Source: Pseudomonas putida
GTDB lineage: Bacteria; Pseudomonadota; Gammaproteobacteria; Pseudomonadales; Pseudomonadaceae
Direction of reading: 5' to 3'
DNA: 64,000 bases
Assembly (NCBI GenBank): GCA_041071465.1
Contig: CP163498.1
Location: 620,001-684,000, forward strand
Each line of letters begins with the position of its first letter. Positions within the stretch are counted from its first letter, which is position 1. Positions 44,051 through 53,976 of this stretch are shown piece by piece. The notes under the pieces are model-generated. The model worked only from the letters and a program-made list of their open reading frames with translations. It did not search any database and had not been told where the DNA came from. The position numbers and the translations under genes are program-made.

Positions 44051-44079
44051 AAAAAGGGCCACCAATCGGTGGCCTTTTT
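44051..44079. terminator. Bidirectional terminator
   Basis: The stem GGCCACC/GGTGGCC (44057-44074) is flanked by A5 on the left and T5 on the right, so it can end transcription from both the helicase gene and the opposing minus-strand genes. Confidence 0.8.
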
Positions 44080-44091
44080 CCCTGAATGCTA

Positions 44092-44409
44092 TTACTCCGA
44101 TTCGTAACCGAAGCCACGACAAATCTCCCACACTGCGAGAAACGGAGTTAACATCTGATAACCAAACATCACTTCTTGTTGGCCAGTTTCATATAGATAA
44201 CAAACATATTCAGTATACACTTCCCTCAAGAGCCCAGTAGTATGCGCCTCCAAATTGTGTGTAAATACCGCATCCACCATACTCGTCTTGAACCCATACC
44301 AATCCGGCAGTCCAGTTTCGACATGTATTGATCGCGAATCATTCAGAAGGCAGAACTCCAGCTGATCGCGGACGGCTCGAATCAAACGACCGGTAAAGTC
44401 ACTTTCCAT
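44092..44409 (-). CDS. Hypothetical protein, A+T-rich cargo
   Basis: A 105-residue acidic protein (LIRAVRDQLEFCLLNDSRSI, ending CRGFGYESE). It is the last gene of a minus-strand set ending at the bidirectional terminator. Lower G+C than the backbone. No family recognised. Confidence 0.5.
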   Translation of the reverse strand: MESDFTGRLIRAVRDQLEFCLLNDSRSIHVETGLPDWYGFKTSMVDAVFTHNLEAHTTGLLREVYTEYVCYLYETGQQEVMFGYQMLTPFLAVWEICRGFGYESE

Positions 44410-44474
44410 CGTCTCAAGCCAGTTAAAGCGCTGACCGTCTTTGGTTAGCTGGTTATAAATTAACTGAACTTCAG

Positions 44475-45431
44475 TCAGCCTCCCGGGTGCAGATCTTCCC
44501 CTATCTCATCATCCTCAGCATACGTTCTCACCGAAGAAAATGGATTCATTGCCGCCACAACAATCATATTAGGATAGGGGAATAGACCCGCGATCTCGCT
44601 CCACTTCTGAGAGGCATAAACTATAGAATGGAACCCTTTGGACTCTAAAACCTGCGCAATAGAGTTGCTTATTTGATTCAGCGCATCTTTTGCGTACTGC
44701 GGAGGCTCGCTATATTCAGAGTCTATCCAGCCTTTAATCAGCGGAAACGACATGGTCACACAGGTCATGGAGTGATCATTGAATACGTTATTCTCGAACC
44801 ATTTGTAGTAATTCTCATCAGGGTAAAATACATTAAGACAATAGCGCCCATCCTGACAAGAAGGAATAAGAGATACAATGTTCTTCTTATTCAGCAATAG
44901 CTCTTGAACGTATGCATCCTTTACCGTTCTGGTCTCCATCGGCGCAACCAACACAGTGGTGATTGCCGTCTCGTTAACTCCAGGAAATATCGAGCAGAAG
45001 TGATTTGCATAGGCTAAGAGTTCAGTAAAAGCTTGGCGTTCGGTTTGCTGCGACTTTTTCAACTCGATGATAGTGATGCCCGTAGACTCTGAGCACCCAA
45101 AAAGATCCACGCGAGTCGGATGAGGACCATTTTTTTCAAGCCGTAGCTCCTTAGCCGTTAAGACCAATTCTTCCAGCTGATCCAGAATTTCATTTATGGC
45201 ACGTTCAACCTTTCGGCGTAGCAAGAAATGAAGCGGTGGAAATTCTTCGCCGTACCACTCCACCGGCTCCCTCCGCCCTGCAATCAAAGAGGAAAAATCT
45301 TCTCTATGGTTATTGAATATATAATCCCTGAATGCATTCTCACTTATATTCAGCATAGCAACCTCTTCGATGTAGTCAAAGCGGCGGGCTAACGGAAGAA
45401 TAGACTGGCGTACTGCGATCGCAAGCTTCAC
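44475..45431 (-). CDS. Putative PD-(D/E)XK nuclease-like protein
   Basis: A 318-residue protein. PTRVDLFGCSESTGITIIEL followed by KKS near residues 105-130 fits the D...(I)ELK core of restriction-like or NucS/DUF91-type nucleases. The N-terminus (SENAFRDYIFNNHREDFSSL) is consistent with such proteins. MLNISENAF (about 26 codons later) is an alternative start with less overlap. It overlaps the upstream gene by 56 bases in its longest form. A defence role is inferred only. Confidence 0.6.
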   Translation of the reverse strand: MKLAIAVRQSILPLARRFDYIEEVAMLNISENAFRDYIFNNHREDFSSLIAGRREPVEWYGEEFPPLHFLLRRKVERAINEILDQLEELVLTAKELRLEKNGPHPTRVDLFGCSESTGITIIELKKSQQTERQAFTELLAYANHFCSIFPGVNETAITTVLVAPMETRTVKDAYVQELLLNKKNIVSLIPSCQDGRYCLNVFYPDENYYKWFENNVFNDHSMTCVTMSFPLIKGWIDSEYSEPPQYAKDALNQISNSIAQVLESKGFHSIVYASQKWSEIAGLFPYPNMIVVAAMNPFSSVRTYAEDDEIGEDLHPGG

Positions 45432-46179
45432 CAGTTAGCTCCTCAACCATCCGATTTTTGGCATCTACCCAGCCTTGGAATACTGTACTACGCTCGTGAA
45501 TCAAAGGGTGATTTGCGATTGAGGCCGCTATTAAATACGCGATGGCCTGCCCTGCCTCAACGCAGACAAACAAGGCGTGGTTGACTTGCCAGCTATTTTC
45601 TCCGTACACGCTAGTAAGCTCAAACCCATGCAAACCTTCTCCAACCGACCCGGAGTCAGACAGATGACCAATCACAGACTTGGTGTTAGGGTGCGCACCA
45701 AAATCTATTGAGGCCTCGTAATACCCCCAGACATAATCGGCCATCACCGGATCACTGCACTTTAAAATATCCACAGCTTTTTTAGCAGTAAATACATTCC
45801 GACACCTCTTTACAGCATTATCCGACGAATGTCTTTCAAGCCAAACATCAGCCTTGGTAGCGTCATTTGCTATGAGATAAGCGTAACAGGCAGACTCTAA
45901 CGCAGCTCTAACTATTGGAAAAACGCAAACAACATGCCCAGACAAGGCCTCTCTAATCCCAGCCAGAAGCATGGTATATGCATTTATCATAAGCAAGTTT
46001 GCTGTCGGCTCTTGTGAGAGCGGAATAGAGAAAATCTCATCGTGAAAAATATCATCCATCTCAGCAATCAAATGCATGAGCTCAGGGGCTTCATTTGCGT
46101 GAGCCTGGGTATTTTCCAGTGTGGCAACCAAGTAATCGCGGACCCTACCAACCTTTATTTTCAATCGATCACCTTGCAT
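45376..46179 (-). CDS. Hypothetical protein, A+T-rich cargo
   Basis: A 267-residue mostly helical protein (LLAGIREALSGHVVCVFPIV, RAALESACYAYLIANDATKA, WLERHSSDNAVKRCRNVFTA). The pattern resembles DUF5677-type helical proteins but I am not sure. It is the promoter-proximal gene of the set, with A+T-rich sequence upstream (46180-46215). Confidence 0.5.
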   Translation of the reverse strand: MQGDRLKIKVGRVRDYLVATLENTQAHANEAPELMHLIAEMDDIFHDEIFSIPLSQEPTANLLMINAYTMLLAGIREALSGHVVCVFPIVRAALESACYAYLIANDATKADVWLERHSSDNAVKRCRNVFTAKKAVDILKCSDPVMADYVWGYYEASIDFGAHPNTKSVIGHLSDSGSVGEGLHGFELTSVYGENSWQVNHALFVCVEAGQAIAYLIAASIANHPLIHERSTVFQGWVDAKNRMVEELTGEACDRSTPVYSSVSPPL

Positions 46180-46221
46180 ATTTACAGATATGTGTATTTT
46201 GTCCGACTTTACCCAAAACGG

Positions 46222-46908
46222 TTAAACCGGTTTTATCAGCTCCGGCCCCTGATTGCGAACATTCCCGACCTGTTTGCTCACTGGGAACCATTGAAAGTCG
46301 GTACTATGCCGGCAGCCTGTTTGGACTATTTCTGCCAGCCGTTCAGTTGTTATGCCTGGATCAATCCATTCTCGGGCAAGCTCAGGAGTAAGCACTAACG
46401 GCTTACGATCATGGATATCCACCAAACCTTCATCAGCCGCAGCAGTCACGATAACGAAGCCACTGCGTTCATCTGGTTCCAGCCCTGGATGAACCTCGGC
46501 CAACGCCGCGAAAAACAATGACCTACCGTCCGCCGCTTGGATGTAGTAAGGCTGCTTGCGCTTCGGATCTGCAACATCGGGTATCCACTCGAACCACCCA
46601 TTGGCCGGCGCCAAGGCTCGGCCATTCGGCCAAAGCGACTTGAAGAACTTCCCTGTCATCACCGTCTCGGCCCGCGCATTGATCGGGTCGACCCTCTTCC
46701 CCTTCGCCCAGAAAGGCGACCATCCCCACTTCACCCGATCGACGTTCAGTCCTCCCGGGGCGGGCCTTATCACCTCCACGCGAGTAGAAGGCGCCACGTT
46801 GTAACGGTTGATCCGCTCATGGTCATATCCGTTGATGACCACCAGATCGAGGGCCAACTGCCGCAGGTAGTCGTCCATGCTCTCGTAGATCGAGTACCTC
46901 CCACACAT
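46222..46908 (-). CDS. yedK: SOS response-associated peptidase, YedK/HMCES (SRAP)
   Basis: A 228-residue SRAP protein. After removal of Met the catalytic Cys2 is in MCGRYSIYES; RYNVAPSTRVEVI, WGWSPFWAKG, INARAETV and ALAPANGWFEW with the active Glu are all present, as is the His in the C-terminal region. It shields abasic sites in single-stranded DNA by covalent capture, useful during conjugative entry. ATG 46908 is certain because Cys2 must be N-terminal; the frame extends upstream to 47025 without meaning. Transcription is divergent from umuD with a shared LexA box. Confidence 0.9.
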   Translation of the reverse strand: MCGRYSIYESMDDYLRQLALDLVVINGYDHERINRYNVAPSTRVEVIRPAPGGLNVDRVKWGWSPFWAKGKRVDPINARAETVMTGKFFKSLWPNGRALAPANGWFEWIPDVADPKRKQPYYIQAADGRSLFFAALAEVHPGLEPDERSGFVIVTAAADEGLVDIHDRKPLVLTPELAREWIDPGITTERLAEIVQTGCRHSTDFQWFPVSKQVGNVRNQGPELIKPV

Positions 46909-46975
46909 ACCCACCTCGCTCGTTTGTCGGCTGCCAGGCATCCGCGCATTGACGTAGGAACGCTCTGACAGTTTA

Positions 46976-46991
46976 CTGTATAAATATACAG
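46976..46991. promoter_or_regulatory. LexA (SOS) box between yedK and umuD
   Basis: CTGTATAAATATACAG is a perfect CTGT-N8-ACAG LexA operator with an A+T-rich centre. It lies 24 bases before the umuD start and 67 before yedK, so both should be induced by DNA damage. Confidence 0.85.
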
Positions 46992-47014
46992 ATATCCTTT
47001 TGAGTTGATCTGCC

Positions 47015-47317
47015 ATGACCATCACCTTCCTGGGCGCGCCGACGGGCGGCCTTATGCTGCTGCCGGTGTACTCCTTCCGTGTGCCGGCCGGGTTCCCTTC
47101 GCCAGCGGCGGATCACCTGGAGCGTCACATCTCCCTCGACGAGCTGTTCGACCTGCGTGCACCTCACGTGTATCTGGTGCAGGTGGAGGGCGACAGCATG
47201 CAGGGCGCCGGGATCTTCTCGGGCGATCTTCTCATCGTAGACCGCAGTAGGGAGGCCGAGCACGGCGATATCGTGATCGCCGCGATCAACACCGAGCCCG
47301 TCTGCAAACGCCTTTAT
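47015..47317 (+). pseudogene. umuD: umuD-like gene cut by the Tn3-family transposon
   Basis: The first 101 codons encode a UmuD/RulA-type protein: cleavage region AGFPSPAADH, catalytic Ser in EGDSMQGAGI, and the Lys in VCKRL. The gene is interrupted right after the Lys motif by the left inverted repeat of the transposon at 47318, and no C-terminal part or umuC follows. UmuD normally activates error-prone polymerase V; this copy cannot be complete. Confidence 0.85.
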
Positions 47318-47355
47318 GGGGACGATAGAGAATTCGGAAAAAATCGTACGCTAAG
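47318..47355 (+). repeat. Left inverted repeat of the transposon
   Basis: A 38-bp end starting GGGGACGATAGAG and ending TACGCTAAG. It matches the right end except in the outer 12 bases, where it is the more diverged copy. Confidence 0.85.
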
Positions 47356-47452
47356 CTTCGCGAGTTCTTGTAACCAATTCATTGTTTTTTCAATGGATGA
47401 AAGAAAATGGCGAAAGCTATTTGACAAACAAATCGGGATCTTATAACTTACC

Positions 47453-47470
47453 TACCAAGTAGTCGGTAGA
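47453..47470. promoter_or_regulatory. TetR operator 1, before the cupin gene
   Basis: CTACCAAGTAGTCGGTAG is a dyad that recurs before the SDR gene (48772-48789). It directly follows a TATAAC -10 (47443-47448) with TTGACA at 47422-47427, so repressor binding would block transcription of cupin-tetR. Confidence 0.65.
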
Positions 47471-47482
47471 TGAAATAAAGCC

Positions 47483-48163
47483 ATGAAACTCAATTCAGAT
47501 CTTTCGCAGCGTGTTGTCGTCGAGCCTTCAAGCTTACAGTGGGTCGATTCGCCAGCGACCGGGATTCAACGCCAGTTACTGGAGCGTGATGGCGACGAAG
47601 TGGCGCGTGCCACCTCGATCGTGCGATACGCGCCGGGCTCCGCTTTTGAAAATCATAAGCACGACTTGGGCGAGGAGATTCTGGTCCTGGACGGCGAATT
47701 CAGCGACGAATCCGGGACCTTCGGGCCTGGGACTTACATCAAGAATCCACCAGGTTCTTCGCATGCACCGAGCTCCGCGACGGGTTGCACGTTGTTCGTC
47801 AAGCTGCGCCATCTTGATCTAGCCGACAGCCAACGCACCGTGGTCGACACCCGTAACGGCCCCTGGTTTCCAGGCCTCGTGCCGGGTCTGTCGGTGATGC
47901 CACTTTCTGAGTTCGACACACAACATACGGCTTTGGTGCGCTGGGCCCCGGGGACACGATTCAATTCGCATCGTCACTACGGCGGTGAAGAAATCTATGT
48001 GTTGGAAGGCGTCTTTGAGGATGAGTTCGGAAGCTACCCTACCGGCACATGGATGCGCAGTCCGCATTTGAGTGCTCACCGTCCCTTCAGCAATACAGGC
48101 TGCACCATCCTGGTCAAGACAGGCCACCTGCCAGTCGCCGAATCAAATGAGGCGCTTGCATGA
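47483..48163 (+). CDS. Bicupin, ChrR-like
   Basis: A 226-residue protein made of two similar cupin domains. The first has FENHKHDLGEEILVLDGEFS and the second FNSHRHYGGEEIYVLEGVFE, giving the metal-binding HxH...E patterns. ChrR-type cupins bind zinc as anti-sigma partners or act as small enzymes; no sigma factor is nearby. It is co-transcribed with tetR (4-bp overlap). Confidence 0.8.
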   Translation: MKLNSDLSQRVVVEPSSLQWVDSPATGIQRQLLERDGDEVARATSIVRYAPGSAFENHKHDLGEEILVLDGEFSDESGTFGPGTYIKNPPGSSHAPSSATGCTLFVKLRHLDLADSQRTVVDTRNGPWFPGLVPGLSVMPLSEFDTQHTALVRWAPGTRFNSHRHYGGEEIYVLEGVFEDEFGSYPTGTWMRSPHLSAHRPFSNTGCTILVKTGHLPVAESNEALA

Positions 48164-48744
48164 AGCATTTCTCCGAAATCTCGCCGACCGCCGAGCGGGT
48201 GGTCGATGCCGCTGAAGGGTTGGTACAGCAGCACGGCTACAACGGCTTCTCATACGACGACGTGGCCCAGTTGGTAGGCATCAAAAAACCAAGTATCCAC
48301 CACCACTTTCCCAAGAAGGGTGAACTCGTGGCCGTGGTCGCACAGCGCTACACGCACCGGTTTCGTGAGGAGTTGCTGAGCATCGAAGGGCAGCATGCGA
48401 AAGCGCCTGACAGGCTAACTGCGTATGCGGCACTTTTCGAACGCACCTTCGCCAAGGACCGGCGCCTTTGTGTCTGCGGCATGTTGGGTGCCGAGTCGGA
48501 CTCGCTGCCGGACGCCGTTGTGAGCGAGGTCGAGCGATTCTTTAAAGTCAATCTCGACTGGTTGACTCTTGTCGTTGCCGATGGTCAGCGTGCCGCGCTG
48601 ATCACCTCGAATTCCACCCCAGAGGCTCTCGCAGAGGCATTCTTGTGCGCGTTGGAAGGCTCGATGATGGTGGGCCGTGGCATGCGGTCGTCACGCGGAC
48701 CGGCCGAAGTTGGAAACACTTTTCTTTCCACCGTGTTGACCTGA
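48160..48744 (+). CDS. TetR-family repressor
   Basis: A 194-residue regulator. The helix-turn-helix lies in residues 10-55 (ERVVDAAEGLVQQHGYNGFS, DDVAQLVGIKKPSIHHHFPK). The ligand domain contains a CVCG pair near residue 105, which could sense thiol-reactive compounds. Two matching dyads before the cupin and SDR genes suggest that it represses both operons. Confidence 0.85.
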   Translation: MKHFSEISPTAERVVDAAEGLVQQHGYNGFSYDDVAQLVGIKKPSIHHHFPKKGELVAVVAQRYTHRFREELLSIEGQHAKAPDRLTAYAALFERTFAKDRRLCVCGMLGAESDSLPDAVVSEVERFFKVNLDWLTLVVADGQRAALITSNSTPEALAEAFLCALEGSMMVGRGMRSSRGPAEVGNTFLSTVLT

Positions 48745-48771
48745 GGTCGGCACTTTTTTTGCAACACAACC

Positions 48772-48789
48772 CTACCATTTAGTTGGTAG
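48772..48789. promoter_or_regulatory. TetR operator 2, before the SDR gene
   Basis: CTACCATTTAGTTGGTAG shares the CTACCA..TAGT.GGTAG pattern with operator 1. It lies 15 bases before the SDR ATG. Confidence 0.65.
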
Positions 48790-48803
48790 TTAAGGAGATT
48801 ATT

Positions 48804-49579
48804 ATGAGTACTGAATTTAATGGCAAGAAGTTGTTGGTCATCGGCGGCACTAGCGGGATGGGACTGCAAACTGCCCGCATGGTTCTTGAGCAAGGCGGAA
48901 GCGTCGTCATCGTCGGTCACCGTGAAGACAAGGCCGAAGAGGCCCGCAAGGCGCTGTCGTCGTTGGGCACCGTGACCGCCCTGACTGCCGATCTCTCGCG
49001 AGCCGAAGATGTGAAGCGACTCCTGCATACCATCGATGAACACCACAAGGACATCAATCTTCTGGTCAACGCGGCTGGGTGTTCTTCCCGAAGGCGTTTC
49101 TTGAGCACACGGAAAGTGATTACGAACAATATTTGACGTTGAATAAAGCGTTCTTCTTCATCACACAAAAAGTCGTGGCCAATCTCGTGGCCAGCGAGCG
49201 TCCCGGCGCCATTGTGAACATCGGCTCGATGTGGGGCAAGCAGGCGATTGCGGCTACGCCGTCGTCCGCGTATTCGATGGCAAAAGCAGGTTTGCATTCG
49301 CTGACCCAGCACCTTGCGATGGAGCTGGCATCCAAACAAATCAGGGTCAATGCCGTTTCTCCGGCGGTTGTCGAAACGCCGATTTACGAGGGATTCATAC
49401 CCAAGGCCGAGGTTCATGGCGCCTTACAGGGATTCAACAGCTTCCACCCAATCGGCAGGGTTGGGACGCCACAAGACGTCGCCGAGGTCATCCTCTTCCT
49501 GTTGTCGGACAAGGCAGCATGGGTGACGGGCGCAATCTGGGACGTTGACGGCGGCGTGATGGCCGGGCGTAACACATAA
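48804..49579 (+). pseudogene. Short-chain dehydrogenase/reductase (frameshifted)
   Basis: The N-terminal Rossmann part has VIGGTSGMGLQTARMVLEQG and [10 protein letters not shown]. At GGG 49077-49079 one base appears lost; the continuation [20 protein letters not shown], the catalytic YSMAKAG and the C-terminal [15 protein letters not shown] run in the -1 frame to 49579. Restored length is 258 residues, normal for the family. AAGGAG precedes ATG 48804. Confidence 0.8.
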
Positions 49580-49593
49580 TGGGGGAACGAGAA

Positions 49594-50160
49594 ATGAACA
49601 CAAACATTAAAGGAACTCCCGGCAACGGGATCAACGTCGGCGCATTGCGTGAGTTTGCAGATCAGGTCGCAGCAAAGCCCGCCGCAGGCATCGCGACGTT
49701 CGGCGTCGTGACAACCTGGGAGGGTGGCACCCGGACGCGTGCGCGAACCATGCCGCTCGTACTAGGTGACACGGCCTTGGCGCGCGGCTTTGTCATCGAC
49801 GCGGACGAACCGGCAGAATTGCTCGGTACCGACACGGCCGCTAATCCACAAGAATTGATCCTGGCTGCGTTGAACGCATGCATGACTGCAACCTACGCGG
49901 CAAATGCGGCGGCAATGAACATCGAGTTGCAATCGCTGACTATCCGCACGAAGGGAAGCCTCGATCTGAGAGGTTTTCTTGGAATCGATCCTGGGATCAA
50001 TCCAGGGTACGACCAGGTCGAGTATGAGGTCGAAATGGAGTCGTCGGCGGATTCGGCGGCGCTGAAAGCATTGCACGCGCAGGTGCAGCGAACATCGCCG
50101 AATTACCACAACTTCGCGAGAGCCATTGATCTCAAGGCCAAGCTGACCATTCTCCAATGA
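49594..50160 (+). CDS. OsmC family peroxide/hydroperoxide-type protein
   Basis: A 188-residue OsmC-fold protein: PQELILAALNACMTATYAAN carries the first redox Cys context, followed by IELQSLTIRTKGSLDLRGFL. The second reactive Cys of classical Ohr/OsmC is not obvious, so it may be an OsmC relative with another role. ATG 49594 has GGGGGA upstream; ATG 49579 overlapping the SDR stop is possible. Confidence 0.78.
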   Translation: MNTNIKGTPGNGINVGALREFADQVAAKPAAGIATFGVVTTWEGGTRTRARTMPLVLGDTALARGFVIDADEPAELLGTDTAANPQELILAALNACMTATYAANAAAMNIELQSLTIRTKGSLDLRGFLGIDPGINPGYDQVEYEVEMESSADSAALKALHAQVQRTSPNYHNFARAIDLKAKLTILQ

Positions 50161-50445
50161 TCGAGTCAGTGTTTCCCGTGGTTGGCTGACGGGAGGCCAA
50201 ACCAGATGCGCTATGACGGAAGGTTCAACCTTCCGTCATCACGTTCTCTGGAATACGCAGTGTCAATTTGAGGTATACCCTAACTGGATGTCAGGCAGGG
50301 CCGCGCCGCTTAGTCAGAATAGAGTCATCTTTCGCATTTTTGACACATGCCTGCGAAGGTCATAGATTTCAGCCTGACAGAAACGGGGTTTGAGGCACAA
50401 CGGAACAGAAGGAGCACTTAAGCCGCCTTCAACCAAGGAGACATC
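50161..50445. other. Palindrome and probable res site region
   Basis: A perfect 12-bp inverted repeat TGACGGAAGGTT with a one-base loop (50214-50238) follows the OsmC stop. The remaining stretch to tnpR contains several TGTCA/TGACA half-sites (for example near 50261 and 50309), as expected for the res site and tnpR promoter of this transposon group. Confidence 0.45.
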
Positions 50446-51006
50446 GTGCAGGGGCACCGCATCGGCTACGTCCGGGTCAGCAGCTTCGACCAGAACCCGG
50501 AACGCCAGCTGGAACAGACACAGGTGAGCAAGGTGTTCACCGACAAGGCATCGGGCAAGGACACCCAGCGCCCCCAGCTCGAAGCGCTGCTGAGCTTCGT
50601 CCGCGAAGGCGATACAGTGGTGGTGCACAGCATGGACCGGCTGGCCCGCAACCTCGATGACCTGCGTCGCTTGGTACAGAAGCTGACTCAACGCGGCGTG
50701 CGCATCGAGTTCCTGAAGGAGGGCCTGGTGTTCACTGGCGAGGACTCGCCGATGGCCAACCTGATGCTGTCGGTGATGGGGGCCTTCGCTGAGTTCGAGC
50801 GCGCCCTGATCCGCGAGCGGCAGCGTGAGGGCATCACCTTGGCCAAGCAGCGTGGCGCGTACCGGGGCCGCAAGAAAGCCCTGTCCGATGAGCAGGCTGC
50901 TACCCTGCGGCAGCGAGCGACGGCCGGCGAGCCCAAGGCGCAGCTTGCCCGCGAGTTCAACATCAGCCGGGAAACCCTCTACCAGTACCTCCGCACGGAC
51001 GACTGA
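50446..51006 (+). CDS. tnpR: Tn3-family serine resolvase
   Basis: A 186-residue resolvase/invertase. The N-terminal catalytic domain shows GYVRVSSFDQN with the nucleophilic Ser, DRLARNLDDL and AEFERALIRERQREGI. A C-terminal helix-turn-helix (AQLAREFNISRETLYQYL) follows. It resolves cointegrates at res. The gene is three bases from tnpA. Confidence 0.93.
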   Translation: MQGHRIGYVRVSSFDQNPERQLEQTQVSKVFTDKASGKDTQRPQLEALLSFVREGDTVVVHSMDRLARNLDDLRRLVQKLTQRGVRIEFLKEGLVFTGEDSPMANLMLSVMGAFAEFERALIRERQREGITLAKQRGAYRGRKKALSDEQAATLRQRATAGEPKAQLAREFNISRETLYQYLRTDD

Positions 51007-51009
51007 CAC

Positions 51010-53976
51010 ATGCCGCGTCGCTTGATCCTCTCGGCCACGGAGCGGGGCACCCTGCTCGCGTTGCCAGAAAGCCAGGATGACCTGATCCGCTACTACACCT
51101 TCAACGACTCCGACCTGTCGCTGATCCGTCAGCGGCGCGGCGACGCCAACCGCCTCGGCTTCGCCGTGCAACTCTGCCTGCTGCGCTACCCCGGCTATGC
51201 GTTGGGCACTGACAGCGAGCTGCCCGAACCGGTCATCCTGTGGGTGGCCAAGCAAGTCCAGACCGATCCGGCGAGTTGGACGAAGTACGGCGAGCGCGAT
51301 GTGACCCGTCGCGAGCACGCCCAGGAACTGCGCACCTACCTTCAACTGGCCCCGTTCGGCCTGTCCGACTTCCGCGCCCTGGTGCGCGAGCTGACCGAAC
51401 TGGCCCAGCAGACCGACAAGGGCTTGCTGCTGGCCGGCCAGGCGCTGGAGAGCCTGCGGCAGAAGCGACGCATCCTGCCGGCGTTGAGCGTGATCGACCG
51501 GGCTTGCTCGGAGGCCATTGCACGGGCCAATCGGCGGGTCTACCGCGCCCTGGTTGAACCGCTCACGGACTCGCATCGGGCCAAGCTGGACGAGCTGTTG
51601 AAGCTCAAGGCCGGCAGCAGCATCACCTGGTTGACCTGGCTGCGCCAGGCACCGCTGAAACCCAACTCTCGGCACATGCTTGAGCACATCGAGCGGCTGA
51701 AGACATTTCAGCTGGTGGACTTGCCCGAAGTCCTGGGCCGGCACATCCACCAGAACCGCCTGCTCAAGCTGGCCCGCGAGGGTGGGCAGATGACGCCCAA
51801 AGACCTCGGCAAGTTCGAGCCGCAGCGGCGCTATGCGACCCTGGCCGCCGTGGTGCTGGAGAGCACTGCAACCGTGATTGATGAGCTGGTGGATCTGCAC
51901 GACCGCATCCTAGTCAAGCTGTTCAGCGGCGCGAAGCACAAGCATCAGCAGCAGTTCCAGAAGCAGGGCAAGGCGATCAACGACAAGGTGCGCCTGTACT
52001 CCAAGATCGGCCAGGCGCTGCTGGAGGCCAAGGAAGCCGGCAGCGACCCCTATGCCGCCATCGAGGCGGTGATCCCCTGGGACGAGTTCACCGAGAGCGT
52101 CAGCGAAGCCGAGCTGCTGGCCCGGCCGGAGGGCTTCGACCACCTGCACCTGGTCGGCGAGAACTTCGCCACCCTGCGCCGCTACACGCCGGCTCTGCTG
52201 GAGGTATTGGAGCTGCGCGCCGCCCCGGCCGCGCAGGGCGTGCTGGCAGCCGTGCAGACGCTGCGCGAGATGAACGCCGACAACCTGCGCAAGGTGCCGG
52301 CCGATGCTCCCACCGCCTTCATCAAGCCGCGCTGGAAGCCACTGGTGATCACCCCGGAAGGCCTCGACCGGCGCTTCTACGAAATCTGCGCCCTGTCCGA
52401 GCTGAAGAACGCCCTGCGCTCCGGCGACATCTGGGTCAAGGGCTCGCGGCAGTTCCGCGACTTCGACGACTACCTGTTGCCGGCCGAGAAGTTCGCCGCG
52501 CTCAAGCGGGAACAGGCCCTGCCGCTGGCGATCAACCCGAACAGCGACCAGTATCTGGAAGAGCGCTTGCAGCTGCTGGACGAGCAGTTGGCCACTGTCG
52601 CCCGCCTGGCCAAGGACAACGAGCTGCCCGATGCCATCCTCACCGAGTCCGGGTTGAAGATCACCCCGCTGGATGCGGCGGTGCCGGATCGGGCGCAGGC
52701 GCTGATCGACCAGACCAGTCAGTTACTGCCGCGCATCAAGATCACCGAACTGCTGATGGACGTGGACGACTGGACGGGCTTCAGCCGCCACTTCACCCAC
52801 CTGAAGGACGGGGCCGAGGCCAAAGACCGGACGTTGCTGCTGTCCGCGATCCTCGGTGATGCGATCAACCTCGGGCTGACCAAGATGGCCGAGTCGAGCC
52901 CCGGTCTGACCTACGCCAAGCTGTCCTGGCTGCAAGCCTGGCACATCCGCGACGAGACCTATTCGGCGGCCCTGGCCGAGCTGGTCAACCACCAGTACCA
53001 GCATGCCTTCGCCGCCCACTGGGGCGACGGCACCACCTCATCCTCCGATGGCCAGCGTTTCCGGGCTGGCGGCCGGGGCGAGAGCACCGGACACGTCAAC
53101 CCGAAGTACGGCAGTGAGCCGGGACGGCTGTTCTACACCCATATCTCCGACCAGTACGCGCCGTTCAGCACCCGCGTGGTGAATGTCGGCGTGCGCGATT
53201 CCACCTATGTGCTCGACGGCCTGCTGTACCACGAGTCCGACCTGCGGATCGAGGAGCACTACACCGACACGGCCGGCTTCACCGATCACGTCTTCGCCCT
53301 GATGCACCTGCTGGGCTTCCGTTTCGCGCCGCGCATCCGCGACCTCGGCGAAACCAAGCTGTACGTGCCGCAGGGCGTGCAGACCTACCCGACGCTGCGG
53401 CCGCTGATCGGCGGCACCCTGAACATCAAGCACGTCCGCGCCCATTGGGACGACATCCTGCGCCTGGCCAGCTCGATCAAACAGGGCACCGTCACTGCCT
53501 CGCTGATGCTGCGCAAGCTCGGCAGCTATCCGCGCCAGAACGGCCTGGCCGTGGCCCTGCGCGAGCTGGGCCGGATCGAACGCACGCTGTTCATCCTAGA
53601 CTGGCTGCAAAGTGTTGAGCTGCGCCGCCGCGTGCATGCCGGCCTGAACAAAGGTGAGGCGCGCAACTCGCTGGCCAGGGCGGTGTTCTTCAACCGCCTT
53701 GGGGAAATCAGGGATCGGAGCTTCGAGCAGCAGCGCTACCGGGCCAGCGGCCTCAACCTGGTGACGGCGGCTATCGTGCTGTGGAACACGGTGTACCTGG
53801 AGCGCGCCACCCAGGGGTTGGTCGAGGCCGGCAAGCCGGTGGACGGCGAGCTGCTGCAATTCCTGTCGCCGCTGGGCTGGGAGCACATCAACCTCACCGG
53901 CGATTACGTCTGGCGGCAGAGCCGCAGACTGGAAGACGGGAAGTTTCGGCCCCTACGGATGCCCGGAAAACCTTAG
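51010..53976 (+). CDS. tnpA: Tn3-family transposase
   Basis: A 988-residue DDE transposase of full family length. It begins [20 protein letters not shown] and includes the catalytic regions [13 protein letters not shown] and [20 protein letters not shown] near the C-terminus. Its end reaches the right inverted repeat, as in Tn21/Tn501. Confidence 0.95.
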   Translation: MPRRLILSATERGTLLALPESQDDLIRYYTFNDSDLSLIRQRRGDANRLGFAVQLCLLRYPGYALGTDSELPEPVILWVAKQVQTDPASWTKYGERDVTRREHAQELRTYLQLAPFGLSDFRALVRELTELAQQTDKGLLLAGQALESLRQKRRILPALSVIDRACSEAIARANRRVYRALVEPLTDSHRAKLDELLKLKAGSSITWLTWLRQAPLKPNSRHMLEHIERLKTFQLVDLPEVLGRHIHQNRLLKLAREGGQMTPKDLGKFEPQRRYATLAAVVLESTATVIDELVDLHDRILVKLFSGAKHKHQQQFQKQGKAINDKVRLYSKIGQALLEAKEAGSDPYAAIEAVIPWDEFTESVSEAELLARPEGFDHLHLVGENFATLRRYTPALLEVLELRAAPAAQGVLAAVQTLREMNADNLRKVPADAPTAFIKPRWKPLVITPEGLDRRFYEICALSELKNALRSGDIWVKGSRQFRDFDDYLLPAEKFAALKREQALPLAINPNSDQYLEERLQLLDEQLATVARLAKDNELPDAILTESGLKITPLDAAVPDRAQALIDQTSQLLPRIKITELLMDVDDWTGFSRHFTHLKDGAEAKDRTLLLSAILGDAINLGLTKMAESSPGLTYAKLSWLQAWHIRDETYSAALAELVNHQYQHAFAAHWGDGTTSSSDGQRFRAGGRGESTGHVNPKYGSEPGRLFYTHISDQYAPFSTRVVNVGVRDSTYVLDGLLYHESDLRIEEHYTDTAGFTDHVFALMHLLGFRFAPRIRDLGETKLYVPQGVQTYPTLRPLIGGTLNIKHVRAHWDDILRLASSIKQGTVTASLMLRKLGSYPRQNGLAVALRELGRIERTLFILDWLQSVELRRRVHAGLNKGEARNSLARAVFFNRLGEIRDRSFEQQRYRASGLNLVTAAIVLWNTVYLERATQGLVEAGKPVDGELLQFLSPLGWEHINLTGDYVWRQSRRLEDGKFRPLRMPGKP

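Noticed and set aside
46211..46232. Terminator of yedK from the AAAACGGTT/AACCGGTTTT repeat
   Set aside because: It overlaps the last codons and the stop of yedK and has no T run; too weak to list.
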